A stretch of 36,894 bases of DNA, from positions 1 to 36,894 of the forward strand of contig CALGAN010000020.1 in the NCBI GenBank assembly GCA_937951875.1. The letters are read 5' to 3'. The notes below the pieces were generated by a model that saw nothing but the letters and a program-made list of their open reading frames with translations, was not told the DNA's origin and did no database searches. A program made the translations under genes and the position numbers. The DNA is from an uncultured Alkalilimnicola sp. (lineage in GTDB: Bacteria > Pseudomonadota > Gammaproteobacteria > Nitrococcales > AK92). Shown here in pieces: positions 23,665 to 31,679 of this stretch (its first letter is position 1; every line of letters begins with the position of its first letter).

Positions 23665-24498
23665 ATGATCGGATCGGCGAGGATTGTGCTGGCCACGCTG
23701 CTGATGCTGTTTTGCGCATCGGCCGCCGCCGAGGCGGTGCTGAAAGTCCTGATCGGCACCGAACAGCGCAGCTTCACCACCAGCCAGCTGCTGGCGCTGG
23801 CCGATACCCGCACCATTACCGTCACCGACGACGTTGCCTACCCCGGCGCTCCCCGGCAGTACCGCGCCGTACCGGTCAAAACCCTGTTGCGGGGCCTGCG
23901 CATCGACGACGGCTACGTCGTGCAGGCGCGCGCCGACGACGGCTTCGTCGCCCAACTGCCGACCCGGGAGCTGCTCGACGCCGGCCCCGAGCGGGCCGAG
24001 GCCTGGCTGGCGATCGAACCCGCGGACGCGCCTTGGCCGGCGCTGGCCGGCAAGAGCCGCAGTGCCGGACCGTTCTATCTGGTGTGGCTGCGACCGCAAG
24101 CCAGCGGCATCCGCAGCGAGCAATGGCCCTACCAGCTGGCCGAGCTGTCGGCGCTGCCGGCGCCGTTGAGCCGCTGGCCGGTGCTGGACGTGGCCGCCGA
24201 CCTGCCGGCCGACGCTCCGGCCCGCCGCGGACTGACGCTGTTCCTCACCCAATGTCTGGTCTGCCATCGGCTGAACGGCGGCGGCGCCGCCGAGATGGGA
24301 CCGGATCTGAATCTGCCGATGAACCCGACCGAGTATTTCACCGACGCCGCGCTGCGCGCGCTGATCCGCGACCCGGCCGCGGTGCGCGACTGGCCGGGCC
24401 GCCAGATGCAGGGCTTCACCGCCGAGCAGCTCAGCGACGGCGAAATCGACGACATCCTGGCCTACCTCAAGCACATGGCGGGGCGCAAGGCTCGCTGA
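23665..24498 (+). CDS. Exported molybdopterin-domain-like / cytochrome c fusion
   Basis: A 277-residue periplasmic protein: signal peptide MIGSARIVLATLLMLFCASAAAEA, then an N-terminal domain (about 25-170) resembling the sulfite-oxidase-type molybdopterin-binding fold (TITVTDDVAYPGAPRQYRAV ... RADDGFVAQLPTREL), then a class I cytochrome c with haem site CLVCH (197-201) and a likely Met ligand in RQMQGFTAEQ. The only cysteines of the mature protein are those of the haem site, so the sulfite-oxidase Mo-ligating Cys is absent; the first domain probably does not bind molybdenum. It would pass electrons to or from a periplasmic partner. Start at ATG 23665 (GGGGGAG just before); an in-frame ATG at 23647 has no ribosome site. 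Confidence 0.82.
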   Translation: MIGSARIVLATLLMLFCASAAAEAVLKVLIGTEQRSFTTSQLLALADTRTITVTDDVAYPGAPRQYRAVPVKTLLRGLRIDDGYVVQARADDGFVAQLPTRELLDAGPERAEAWLAIEPADAPWPALAGKSRSAGPFYLVWLRPQASGIRSEQWPYQLAELSALPAPLSRWPVLDVAADLPADAPARRGLTLFLTQCLVCHRLNGGGAAEMGPDLNLPMNPTEYFTDAALRALIRDPAAVRDWPGRQMQGFTAEQLSDGEIDDILAYLKHMAGRKAR

Positions 24499-24535
24499 TC
24501 GCGAGCGCGGGCACGCCTGCTACGCGGGAGACATC

Positions 24536-25675
24536 TTGAGTACCACGCCTCGCACACTGCTCGCCCTCGTTTTGTCCATCCTGCTGCTCGGCGGCTGCAA
24601 GCTTGGCGATAGCGACGACCAGCGACATGAACCCACCCTGGAAGCGAAAGTCGGCCAGATGGTGATGGTCGGCTTCCGCGGCCTGAGCGTGACGCCGCAG
24701 GATCCGATCTGGCAGGACATCGCCGAGCGCAACCCGGGCGGAGTGGTGCTCTACGATGTCGACGTTCCCAGCAACCGCACCCAGCCGCGCAACATCGAGT
24801 CGCCGGCGCAGCTGAAGGCGCTGACCTCGGCCTTGCAGGGCATCCGCCCCGATCCGCTGCTGATCGGCATCGACCAGGAAGGCGGGATCATCCAGCGGCT
24901 CAAGCCCCGCTACGGTTTCCCGGACAGCGTGTCGCACGCCCAGCTAGGCGCCGCCGACGACCTGGACGGCACCTATGCCGCCGCTCGCGCCATCGCCGAG
25001 AACCTGCGCGAGCATGGCATCAACATCAACTTCGCGCCGGTGGTGGACATCAACACCAACCCGGACAACCCGATCATCGCCCGCTACGAGCGCAGCTTCT
25101 CCGCCGACCCGGCGGCGGTCACCCGCCACGCCCAGGCCTACATCCGCGCCCATCACGACGTCGGCTTGCTCACCACCCTCAAGCATTTCCCCGGCCACGG
25201 CAGCTCCACCGGCGATACCCACCTGGACGTCACCGATGTCACCCACACCTGGCAGCCGCTGGAGCTGGAGCCGTACCGCGACCTGATCGGCGAAGGCGTG
25301 GTCGACCTGGTGACCGCGCACGTGTTCAACGGCGCCCTCGATCCCGCGGCCCCGGCCACCCTGTCGCCGGCGGTGATCACCGGGCTGCTGCGCGACGAGC
25401 TGGGCTTCGACGGCGTGGTGATCTCGGACGACATGCAGATGGGCGCCATCGTCAACTACTACGGCTTCGAAGCCGCGCTCGAGCTGGCCATCGCTGCCGG
25501 CGTCGACATCCTGGTGCTGTCCAACAACGGCTCGACCTACGACGACGGCATCGCGGCCCGCGCCATCGACCACATCGTCCGGCTGGTCGAGGAAGGACGC
25601 ATCCGCCGCGAGCGCATCGACCAATCCTACCGGCGCATTCAGGCGCTCAAGCAGCGTCTGGCCATCCACCGCTAA
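24536..25675 (+). CDS. Glycoside hydrolase family 3 lipoprotein, beta-N-acetylhexosaminidase-like
   Basis: A 379-residue GH3 enzyme of the NagZ type. Motifs are LLIGIDQEGGIIQRL, the NFAPVVDINTNP block, the catalytic-dyad loop KHFPGHGSSTGDTH (216-229) and the nucleophile Asp298 in VISDDMQMGAI. NagZ removes GlcNAc from muropeptides in the cytoplasm; this copy instead has a type II signal peptide with LGGC at Cys21, so it should work on the periplasmic side of the envelope. The start is TTG at 24536, with GGGAG 6-7 bp before it. It lies 37 bp after the cytochrome gene and 10 bp before the D-Ala-D-Ala dipeptidase gene, which supports a role in cell-wall turnover or scavenging. Confidence 0.93.
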   Translation: MSTTPRTLLALVLSILLLGGCKLGDSDDQRHEPTLEAKVGQMVMVGFRGLSVTPQDPIWQDIAERNPGGVVLYDVDVPSNRTQPRNIESPAQLKALTSALQGIRPDPLLIGIDQEGGIIQRLKPRYGFPDSVSHAQLGAADDLDGTYAAARAIAENLREHGININFAPVVDINTNPDNPIIARYERSFSADPAAVTRHAQAYIRAHHDVGLLTTLKHFPGHGSSTGDTHLDVTDVTHTWQPLELEPYRDLIGEGVVDLVTAHVFNGALDPAAPATLSPAVITGLLRDELGFDGVVISDDMQMGAIVNYYGFEAALELAIAAGVDILVLSNNGSTYDDGIAARAIDHIVRLVEEGRIRRERIDQSYRRIQALKQRLAIHR

Positions 25676-25685
25676 GGAGACGAGC

Positions 25686-26438
25686 ATGTTCCGCCGCCTG
25701 ACCGTCCTCGCCCTATCGGCCCTGCTGACCGCCCCTGCCGGGGCCGAGCAGCGGCCGGACGACTTCGTCGATCTCGCCGGCGTCGCGCCCGACATCGTGA
25801 TCGAGATGCGCTACCACGGCAGCCACAACTTCGTGGCCAAGCCGGTCCGCGGCTACGAGGAGCCGGTGTGCCTGCTCACCCGTCCCGCCGCCGAGGCGCT
25901 GGCCCGGGTCCAGGCGCGCCTGCGCACGCACGGTCTAGGGCTGAAGGTCTACGACTGCTATCGCCCGCAGCGGGCGGTGGATCACTTCGTGGCGTGGGCC
26001 AAGGATCAGCAGGACACCTTGCACCAGAGCGGCTTCTATCCGTCGGTGCCGAAAGCGAAGCTGTTCGAGGAAGGCTATATCGCCGAGCGCTCCGGCCACA
26101 GCCGCGGCAGCACGGTGGACCTGACCATCGTCCCCTATCCGGCGCCGCCCCAGGCCGAGCCGCCGGTGGGCGATCTGCCGCCCTGCACCGCGCCGGCCGA
26201 CACCCGCCCCTGGGACAACTCGCTGGAGATGGGCACCGGCTTCGACTGCTTCGATCCGCAGTCCTGGACCGAGAGCATGGCGGTCGGCCCGCAAGCGCGC
26301 GCCAACCGGCTGCTGCTGCGCGCGCTGATGGAGGCGGAGGGTTTCGTCAACTACCCGCAGGAGTGGTGGCACTTTACCCTAGCCAATGAGCCCTATCCGG
26401 AGCGGCGCTTCGATTTCCCGGTGCGGCGCCGTCAGTGA
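25686..26438 (+). CDS. ddpX: Exported D-alanyl-D-alanine dipeptidase (VanX/DdpX family)
   Basis: A 250-residue zinc dipeptidase hydrolysing D-Ala-D-Ala. The zinc and catalytic motifs are SGHSRGSTVDLT (His138, Asp145) and EWWHFTL near the C-terminus (Glu and His), with the YRPQRAV arginine at residue 93. A signal peptide is present (LTVLALSALLTAPAGAEQ), so the enzyme is periplasmic, unlike cytosolic VanX and E. coli DdpX; it would salvage D-Ala rather than confer glycopeptide resistance. No vanHA genes are present. ATG follows TAAGGAG, 10 bp after the GH3 stop. An insert with extra cysteines (DLPPCTAPAD, GFDCFDP) might form a disulfide. Confidence 0.93.
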   Translation: MFRRLTVLALSALLTAPAGAEQRPDDFVDLAGVAPDIVIEMRYHGSHNFVAKPVRGYEEPVCLLTRPAAEALARVQARLRTHGLGLKVYDCYRPQRAVDHFVAWAKDQQDTLHQSGFYPSVPKAKLFEEGYIAERSGHSRGSTVDLTIVPYPAPPQAEPPVGDLPPCTAPADTRPWDNSLEMGTGFDCFDPQSWTESMAVGPQARANRLLLRALMEAEGFVNYPQEWWHFTLANEPYPERRFDFPVRRRQ

Positions 26439-26454
26439 TGAAGGGCTCAGCATT

Positions 26455-26491
26455 TTCGCACTGCGAACAGTTTATTTCTGCTAAATAACTG
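26455..26491. promoter_or_regulatory. Two adjacent dyads upstream of the giant GGDEF gene
   Basis: TTCGCA-C-TGCGAA (26455-26467) is followed directly by CAGTTTATTT (26468-26477) and AAATAACTG (26483-26491), an inverted repeat with one bulged base. They occupy the 91-bp gap before the ATG at 26530. TAAATA inside the second dyad could be a -10 element. An AGGAG follows at 26496-26500, too far from the ATG to serve it. Confidence 0.4.
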
Positions 26492-26529
26492 CATCAGGAG
26501 AAGCAATAACAGTTAAACAAACCTTTCGC

Positions 26530-29500
26530 ATGACCACCGAACTCCGGCAGGACGCGGCGACCTTTTCCATTCCGGGCTACGAGATCGCCGAACTGATCGC
26601 CGACAGCAGAGAATCCCGCGTCTTTCGCGCCTGCCGCACGGCCGACGGGTTGCCGGTGATTCTCAAGACCACCTGGCCGGAGGGGGCCACCGATCTGCGG
26701 CACGAGTTCGAGATGATCCGCCGCGTCGACGGCCCGGGCGTGATTCGCGCGCTGGCGCTGGAACGCTACGGCCACCTGCCGGTGCTGGTGCTGGAGGATC
26801 TGGGCGGCGAATCGCTCGATCGGCTGTGCCGACGGCGACGACTGACGCTAGAGGAGGTGCTGGCGATCGCGGTGCAGGTGGCGGAGGGACTGGCCGCGAT
26901 CCACGGCGCCGGCATCGTTCACAAGAGCATCAACCCGGCCCATATCGTCTATGACCCGGTTAGCGGCACGGCCAAGCTGATCGACTTCGGCCTCGCCGCC
27001 GACCTGCACCCGGCGTCACCGTCGCTGCCGGCGCAACACAGCCTGCAAGGCAATCTGCCCTACCTTCCCCCCGAGCAATCGGGCCGAACCAACCGCCCGG
27101 TCGATCACCGCGCCGATTTTTACTCGTTCGGCGCCACGCTCTACGAGCTGTTGCTGCAGCGACCGCTGTTCCCGGTCAGCGAGCCGTTGGAGTGGCTGCA
27201 CTGCCACATCGCCAAGCAGCCACCGGCGCCGGCCACGGTCGATCCCGGCGTGCCGGCGGTGCTGTCGGCGCTGATCATGAAACTGCTGGCCAAGTCGCCG
27301 GACGAGCGCTACCAGAGCGCGGTCGGCCTGCGGGCGGATCTGCAGCGCTGCCTGGACGCGCTGCGGGCCACCGGCGACATACCGTGCTTCCCCCTGGCGG
27401 CGCTGGATCGCGCCGAGCGCATCCGTCCGCCGACCCGCCTGTATGGCCGCGACACCGAACTGGCGCTGCTGCTGGAGCACGCCGCGCGGGCCGCGCGCGG
27501 ATCGTCGGAACTGGTGCTGATGTTCGGCAGCCCCGGCATCGGCAAGACCTCGCTGATCCGCGAGCTGTATCGGCCGATGGCCGCTTCCGGCGGCCGGCTG
27601 GTCATGGGCAAGTTCGAGCAGCTGCACCGCAACGCGCCGTACAGTGGGTTCACCGCGGCGCTACGCGATCTGGCGAGGCAGCTGCTGACCGAGCCGGAAG
27701 CGCAGCTGGCCCACTGGAAGTCGCGGCTCTTGAACACGCTGGGCCGCAACATCCGCCTGATCACGGCCGGCGTGCCGGAGCTGGAGTTGATCGTCGGCCC
27801 GCAGCCGGAAGTGCCGGCGCTGCCGCCGCTGGAGGCGGAGCAGCGTTTCCGGCGCGCGTTGGTGAACGTCCTCCGCGCCTGCTGCCAGCCGAATCACCCG
27901 CTGGTGATGTTCCTGGACGATCTACAGTGGGCCGACAGCGCCAGCCTGCGGCTGCTGGAGACGCTGGCGCGGGAAGCGCGCGTGCCGCATCTGCTGCTGA
28001 TCGGCGCCTACCGCGACAACGAGATCGGCGGCAGCCATCCGCTGGCGCGGGCGCTCGATAGGCTGCGCGAGCGCGGCGTTGCCGCCCACATCGCCCTCAA
28101 GCCGCTCGACCGCCAGCATCTGACCGAGCTGCTCGGCGACCTGCTCGGCGCCGAGCCCGCCGAACTCGAACCGCTAGCGGAACTGGTCGCCGTCAAGACC
28201 GGCGGCAACCCGTTCTTCTGCTTCGAGTTCATCAAGGCTCTGCAAAGGTCCGGGCTGTTCGTGTTCGACCACGAGGCGCGGCGCTGGCGTTGGGACATCG
28301 AGCGCATCCGCGCCCAGCGCATGACCGACAACGTGGTCGATCTGATGATGGAGAAGCTTCGACAGCTCGAACCCCCGACGCTGGCGCTGCTGCAGCTGGC
28401 GGCGTGCATCGGCAGCCGCTTCGCGCTGGCGACGCTGACCGAGGTCGCCGATCTGCCCCTGCCGGACGTGCAACGCCATTTGCGCCAGGCTTTCGCCGAG
28501 GGCCTGATTTCCCTGCCCGGCGACCTCGGCCCCAACGACGACGTGCTGGCGGTGTTCAACCACGACCGCATCCATCAGGCCGCCTACGAGCTGCTCGACG
28601 AGAACGAGCGGCGCCGCGCGCATCTGCTGATCGGCCGCCGGCTGCTGCGGCAGCTGCCGGTCGAGGGGCACGACGAGCAACTGTTCGAGGTCGTGGATCA
28701 TCTCAATCTCGGCGCCGAGCTGATCGACGACGCGGACGAACGCCGGCGCCTGAGCGAACTCGACCTCGCCGCCGGCAAGCGCGCCAAACAGGCGGGCGCC
28801 TATCCCCAGGCGCTGGCCTATCTGGAGAAAGGCTTGGCGCTGCTCGGCGCCGATGCCTGGGAGCGCGCTTACCCGCTCGCCTTGGAGCTGCACGCCGAAG
28901 CCGCCGAGGCGGCCTACCTCAGCGGCCGCTACGACGCCATGGACCGGCTGCTGGCGGACGCCTTCGCCCGCGCCAGGACACTGCTGGACCGCACCAAGCT
29001 GTATCTGGTCCGCATCTCCGCCAACATCGCCCGCGGCGCCCTCACCGAAGCCATCGCCATCGCCAAGCCGGTGCTGCGCGAGCTGGGCCATGACTACCCG
29101 GAGCGGCCCACCCGCGTCCACGCGCTGCTGCGCCTCGCCGCGCTGCAGTGGCGGCTGCGCAACACGCCAGTCGAAGCTCTGGAGGCGCTGCCGCCCATGA
29201 CCGACCCACGGCAATTGGCGGCGATGAGCATTGGCGAACGCATCGGCGGCGCCGCGCTATTCGTGCAGCCCGCCCTGCTGCCGCTCATGATCCTCAAGGG
29301 CGTGGAGGCGTCGCTGAAATACGGTCATACCGACGCCTCGCTGACCGCGTACGCCTCCTACGGCATGATCCTGGCCTGCAAGCTGGGCCAAGTGGAACGC
29401 GGCCAGGCGTTCGGCGAACTGGCGCTGCGGCTGACCGAACGCCTGCCGGTCAAAAGCATCGCCGGCCGCGTGCTGCACATCCACAGCGCCCTGGTCCGGC

Positions 29501-31449
29501 ATTGGGCCGAACCGCTGCATGCCTGCCTGGCCCCGCTGCGGCAAGCGTTCGAGCTGTGCCTGGATCACGGCGACTTCGAGTACGCCGTGCTCGCCGCCAC
29601 CGTGTACGCCACCAATTCCCTCGATGCCAGCGTACCGCTCGACCAGCTCGCCGACGACATCGCCGGATTGCTAGCCACGGCCAGGACGCTCAACCAGGGA
29701 CCGCTAGTGCATTATCTGGAGTGCGATCTGCAGGCGGCGCTCAACTTCCTCGGCCGCAGCGCCGATCCGAGCCGCCTGGCCGGCCCGGTGTACGACCTGG
29801 AACAGCGGCTGCCCGACCACGAGGCCGCCGGCGACCGCAGCCTGGCCCTGGCGGCCCGCGCCACCCAGATCCGGCTCAGCTACCTGTTCGGACGAGCCGA
29901 TCTGGCGTTGCCGATGGCCGACGCCGCGCTGGCCGACATCGATGCCCACCAGGGCATGTACTGCAACGTCAGCGAGCTGCTGTTCGATGCGCTGGTGCGC
30001 CTGGCCTGCGTTACCGGTGTCACGCCGCGCCAACGGCGCCGGCTGCTGCGGCAGGCGGCGCGCCATCAGGCGCTCCTGAAGCGCTGGGCGAAAGCCAACC
30101 CGGTCAACTTCCTCAACAAGGTCCATCTGCTGGAAGCCGAGCGGCTGCGCGTGCACGGCCGCGAATTCGACGCCCAGCACCACTACGACGAGGCCAGACG
30201 ACTGGCGCTGGAACACGGCTTCACCGCGGAGGCGGCCATCGCCGCCGAACTCTGCGGGCTGATGCACTGGCGTGCCGGGCGCGAACCGGTGGCGCTGGCC
30301 TATCTGGACGACGCGCGCGCCCTCTATCGCCGCTGGGGAGCGCAGGCCAAGGTCGCGGACCTGGAGCGGCGCTTCCCACGGCTCAAGAAAGCCGCGGACC
30401 GCCCTGCCGACAAACGCGCCGGCAGCGCCCTCGCGAGCGCCGACTTCGCCTCGCTGATCAAGGCGTTGAAAGCGATCGCCGACGAGCAGGCCCTCAGCCG
30501 CATGGTGGAAACCATCATCGCCACCGCCATGGAATTCGCCGGCGCCCAGCGCGGCGTGCTGATCTTGCGCAACACCGGCGGCCAGCTCTGCGTCGAGGCG
30601 GAAGCCACGGTCGACGGCGGCGAGCCGCGCATCCTGCAGTCCCAGCCGGTCGCCGACAGCGACCTGCCGCAGACCCTGATCAATTTCGCGGCCCGCACCC
30701 AGACCGGCATCGTGGTCGCCGACGCCCGGCAACCGAACGGTGAAGTCCCCGGCCTGGAACTCGATCCCTACGTGCAGACGCGGTGGCCGCGCTCGCTGCT
30801 ATGCCTGCCGTTGACGACCGGCACCGGCGCGCAGCGCGAGCTGATCGGCATGCTGTACCTAGAGAACAACCACGCCAGCGGCGTGTTCACCCAGGAACGC
30901 TTCGACGTCCTGGAGCTGATCGGCATCGCCGCCGCCGGCCGCCTGGAGCTCTCACGCAAGGCCGCCATCGACGGCCTCACCGGCCTGTTCAACCACGGCT
31001 ATTTCCAGAACCTGCTGACCCAAGAGGTCGCCGCCGCCCATCGGCACAAGCAGCCACTGGCGCTGCTGCTGATCGACATCGACCACTTCAAGCGGGTCAA
31101 CGACACGTGGGGTCATCAGGTCGGCGACCAGGTACTGCGCGAGGTCGCCCAGCAGATCAAGAACCACTGCCGCGTGGGCGACACCGTCGCCCGCTATGGC
31201 GGCGAGGAAATGGCGGCCATCCTGCCGGACACCGACCTCGCCGACGCCGAACGGATCGGTGAGCGCATTCGCGCCGCGGTGGAAGCCCATCGCTGCCGCC
31301 ACGGCGATCAAGAAATCGGGGTCACCATCAGCCTCGGGCTAGCGGTGCTGGACGAGGATACGATCAACCCCGCGAAGCTGATCGGCCGCGCCGACGCCGC
31401 GCTCTATCGCTCCAAACGCGCCGGCCGCAACCGCCTGAGCGTGGGCTGA
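26530..31449 (+). CDS. Pseudokinase-AAA ATPase-GAF-diguanylate cyclase signalling protein
   Basis: A 1639-residue cytoplasmic protein. Residues about 12-285 are a Ser/Thr kinase-like domain: Lys46 (VILK) and DFG 152-154 are kept, but the catalytic loop reads H131-K-S-I-N-P-A-H138, with Ser for the catalytic Asp and His for the metal-binding Asn. Residues about 300-560 form an AAA/STAND-type ATPase with Walker A GSPGIGKTS (333-341) and Walker B VMFLDDLQWAD (Asp463-Asp464). About 700-1270 is helical and TPR-like. GAF spans about 1300-1465, and GGDEF about 1478-1637 with signature GGEEM (1557-1561) and I-site RVGD upstream. Such kinase-AAA-GAF proteins usually end in a histidine kinase; this one makes cyclic-di-GMP if active. 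No close Shine-Dalgarno precedes the ATG. Confidence 0.93.
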   Translation: MTTELRQDAATFSIPGYEIAELIADSRESRVFRACRTADGLPVILKTTWPEGATDLRHEFEMIRRVDGPGVIRALALERYGHLPVLVLEDLGGESLDRLCRRRRLTLEEVLAIAVQVAEGLAAIHGAGIVHKSINPAHIVYDPVSGTAKLIDFGLAADLHPASPSLPAQHSLQGNLPYLPPEQSGRTNRPVDHRADFYSFGATLYELLLQRPLFPVSEPLEWLHCHIAKQPPAPATVDPGVPAVLSALIMKLLAKSPDERYQSAVGLRADLQRCLDALRATGDIPCFPLAALDRAERIRPPTRLYGRDTELALLLEHAARAARGSSELVLMFGSPGIGKTSLIRELYRPMAASGGRLVMGKFEQLHRNAPYSGFTAALRDLARQLLTEPEAQLAHWKSRLLNTLGRNIRLITAGVPELELIVGPQPEVPALPPLEAEQRFRRALVNVLRACCQPNHPLVMFLDDLQWADSASLRLLETLAREARVPHLLLIGAYRDNEIGGSHPLARALDRLRERGVAAHIALKPLDRQHLTELLGDLLGAEPAELEPLAELVAVKTGGNPFFCFEFIKALQRSGLFVFDHEARRWRWDIERIRAQRMTDNVVDLMMEKLRQLEPPTLALLQLAACIGSRFALATLTEVADLPLPDVQRHLRQAFAEGLISLPGDLGPNDDVLAVFNHDRIHQAAYELLDENERRRAHLLIGRRLLRQLPVEGHDEQLFEVVDHLNLGAELIDDADERRRLSELDLAAGKRAKQAGAYPQALAYLEKGLALLGADAWERAYPLALELHAEAAEAAYLSGRYDAMDRLLADAFARARTLLDRTKLYLVRISANIARGALTEAIAIAKPVLRELGHDYPERPTRVHALLRLAALQWRLRNTPVEALEALPPMTDPRQLAAMSIGERIGGAALFVQPALLPLMILKGVEASLKYGHTDASLTAYASYGMILACKLGQVERGQAFGELALRLTERLPVKSIAGRVLHIHSALVRHWAEPLHACLAPLRQAFELCLDHGDFEYAVLAATVYATNSLDASVPLDQLADDIAGLLATARTLNQGPLVHYLECDLQAALNFLGRSADPSRLAGPVYDLEQRLPDHEAAGDRSLALAARATQIRLSYLFGRADLALPMADAALADIDAHQGMYCNVSELLFDALVRLACVTGVTPRQRRRLLRQAARHQALLKRWAKANPVNFLNKVHLLEAERLRVHGREFDAQHHYDEARRLALEHGFTAEAAIAAELCGLMHWRAGREPVALAYLDDARALYRRWGAQAKVADLERRFPRLKKAADRPADKRAGSALASADFASLIKALKAIADEQALSRMVETIIATAMEFAGAQRGVLILRNTGGQLCVEAEATVDGGEPRILQSQPVADSDLPQTLINFAARTQTGIVVADARQPNGEVPGLELDPYVQTRWPRSLLCLPLTTGTGAQRELIGMLYLENNHASGVFTQERFDVLELIGIAAAGRLELSRKAAIDGLTGLFNHGYFQNLLTQEVAAAHRHKQPLALLLIDIDHFKRVNDTWGHQVGDQVLREVAQQIKNHCRVGDTVARYGGEEMAAILPDTDLADAERIGERIRAAVEAHRCRHGDQEIGVTISLGLAVLDEDTINPAKLIGRADAALYRSKRAGRNRLSVG

Positions 31450-31540
31450 AGCCGCCTTCCGGCGAACGCGACCGGTCGCCGCACACGCTCGCCTCGTGTA
31501 CCGTAGCCGGGCCAAGGCAGAACATGGGTCTGTGCGTTCC

Positions 31541-31559
31541 CTCCCCTCTTGTAGGGGAG
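31541..31559. repeat. REP-like palindrome downstream of the GGDEF gene
   Basis: CTCCCCT and AGGGGAG pair around CTTGT in the otherwise empty 230-bp gap (31450-31679) between the GGDEF gene and the aminotransferase gene. The surrounding sequence, with GCGTAGCGAGGGGG and AAGGGGACCC, resembles the extragenic palindromes scattered in many proteobacterial genomes, which give spurious short reading frames. It may also end both convergent transcripts. Copy number cannot be judged from this window. Confidence 0.45.
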
Positions 31560-31679
31560 AGCGTAGCGAGGGGGCCGACAGGGAAAGGGGACCCAAAAAC
31601 CGCGAAGCACGTTCCATTTAGGCCCCCCCGCGCGCCCTAACGGCCCCGGCGCCCCGAGGATCGAGACGCCGAACGCCGC

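Noticed and set aside
22710..23825. Upstream extension of the chorismate mutase frame
   Set aside because: The frame stays open across the acetolactate decarboxylase gene but encodes Arg/Gly-rich shadow sequence; the real start is the ATG at 22709, followed by a signal peptide.
25686..26438. Glycopeptide resistance (vanX) locus
   Set aside because: There is no vanH, vanA or vanRS homolog, and the protein has a signal peptide, so envelope scavenging fits better.
29148..30743. A 531-codon plus-strand frame inside the GGDEF protein gene
   Set aside because: It is a frame-shifted Arg/Ala/Pro-rich reading of the large gene, whose own frame has continuous domains.
31404..31617. Short minus-strand frames after the GGDEF gene
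   Set aside because: They run through the REP-like palindrome and give proline/glycine/arginine-rich strings typical of spurious frames in such repeats.
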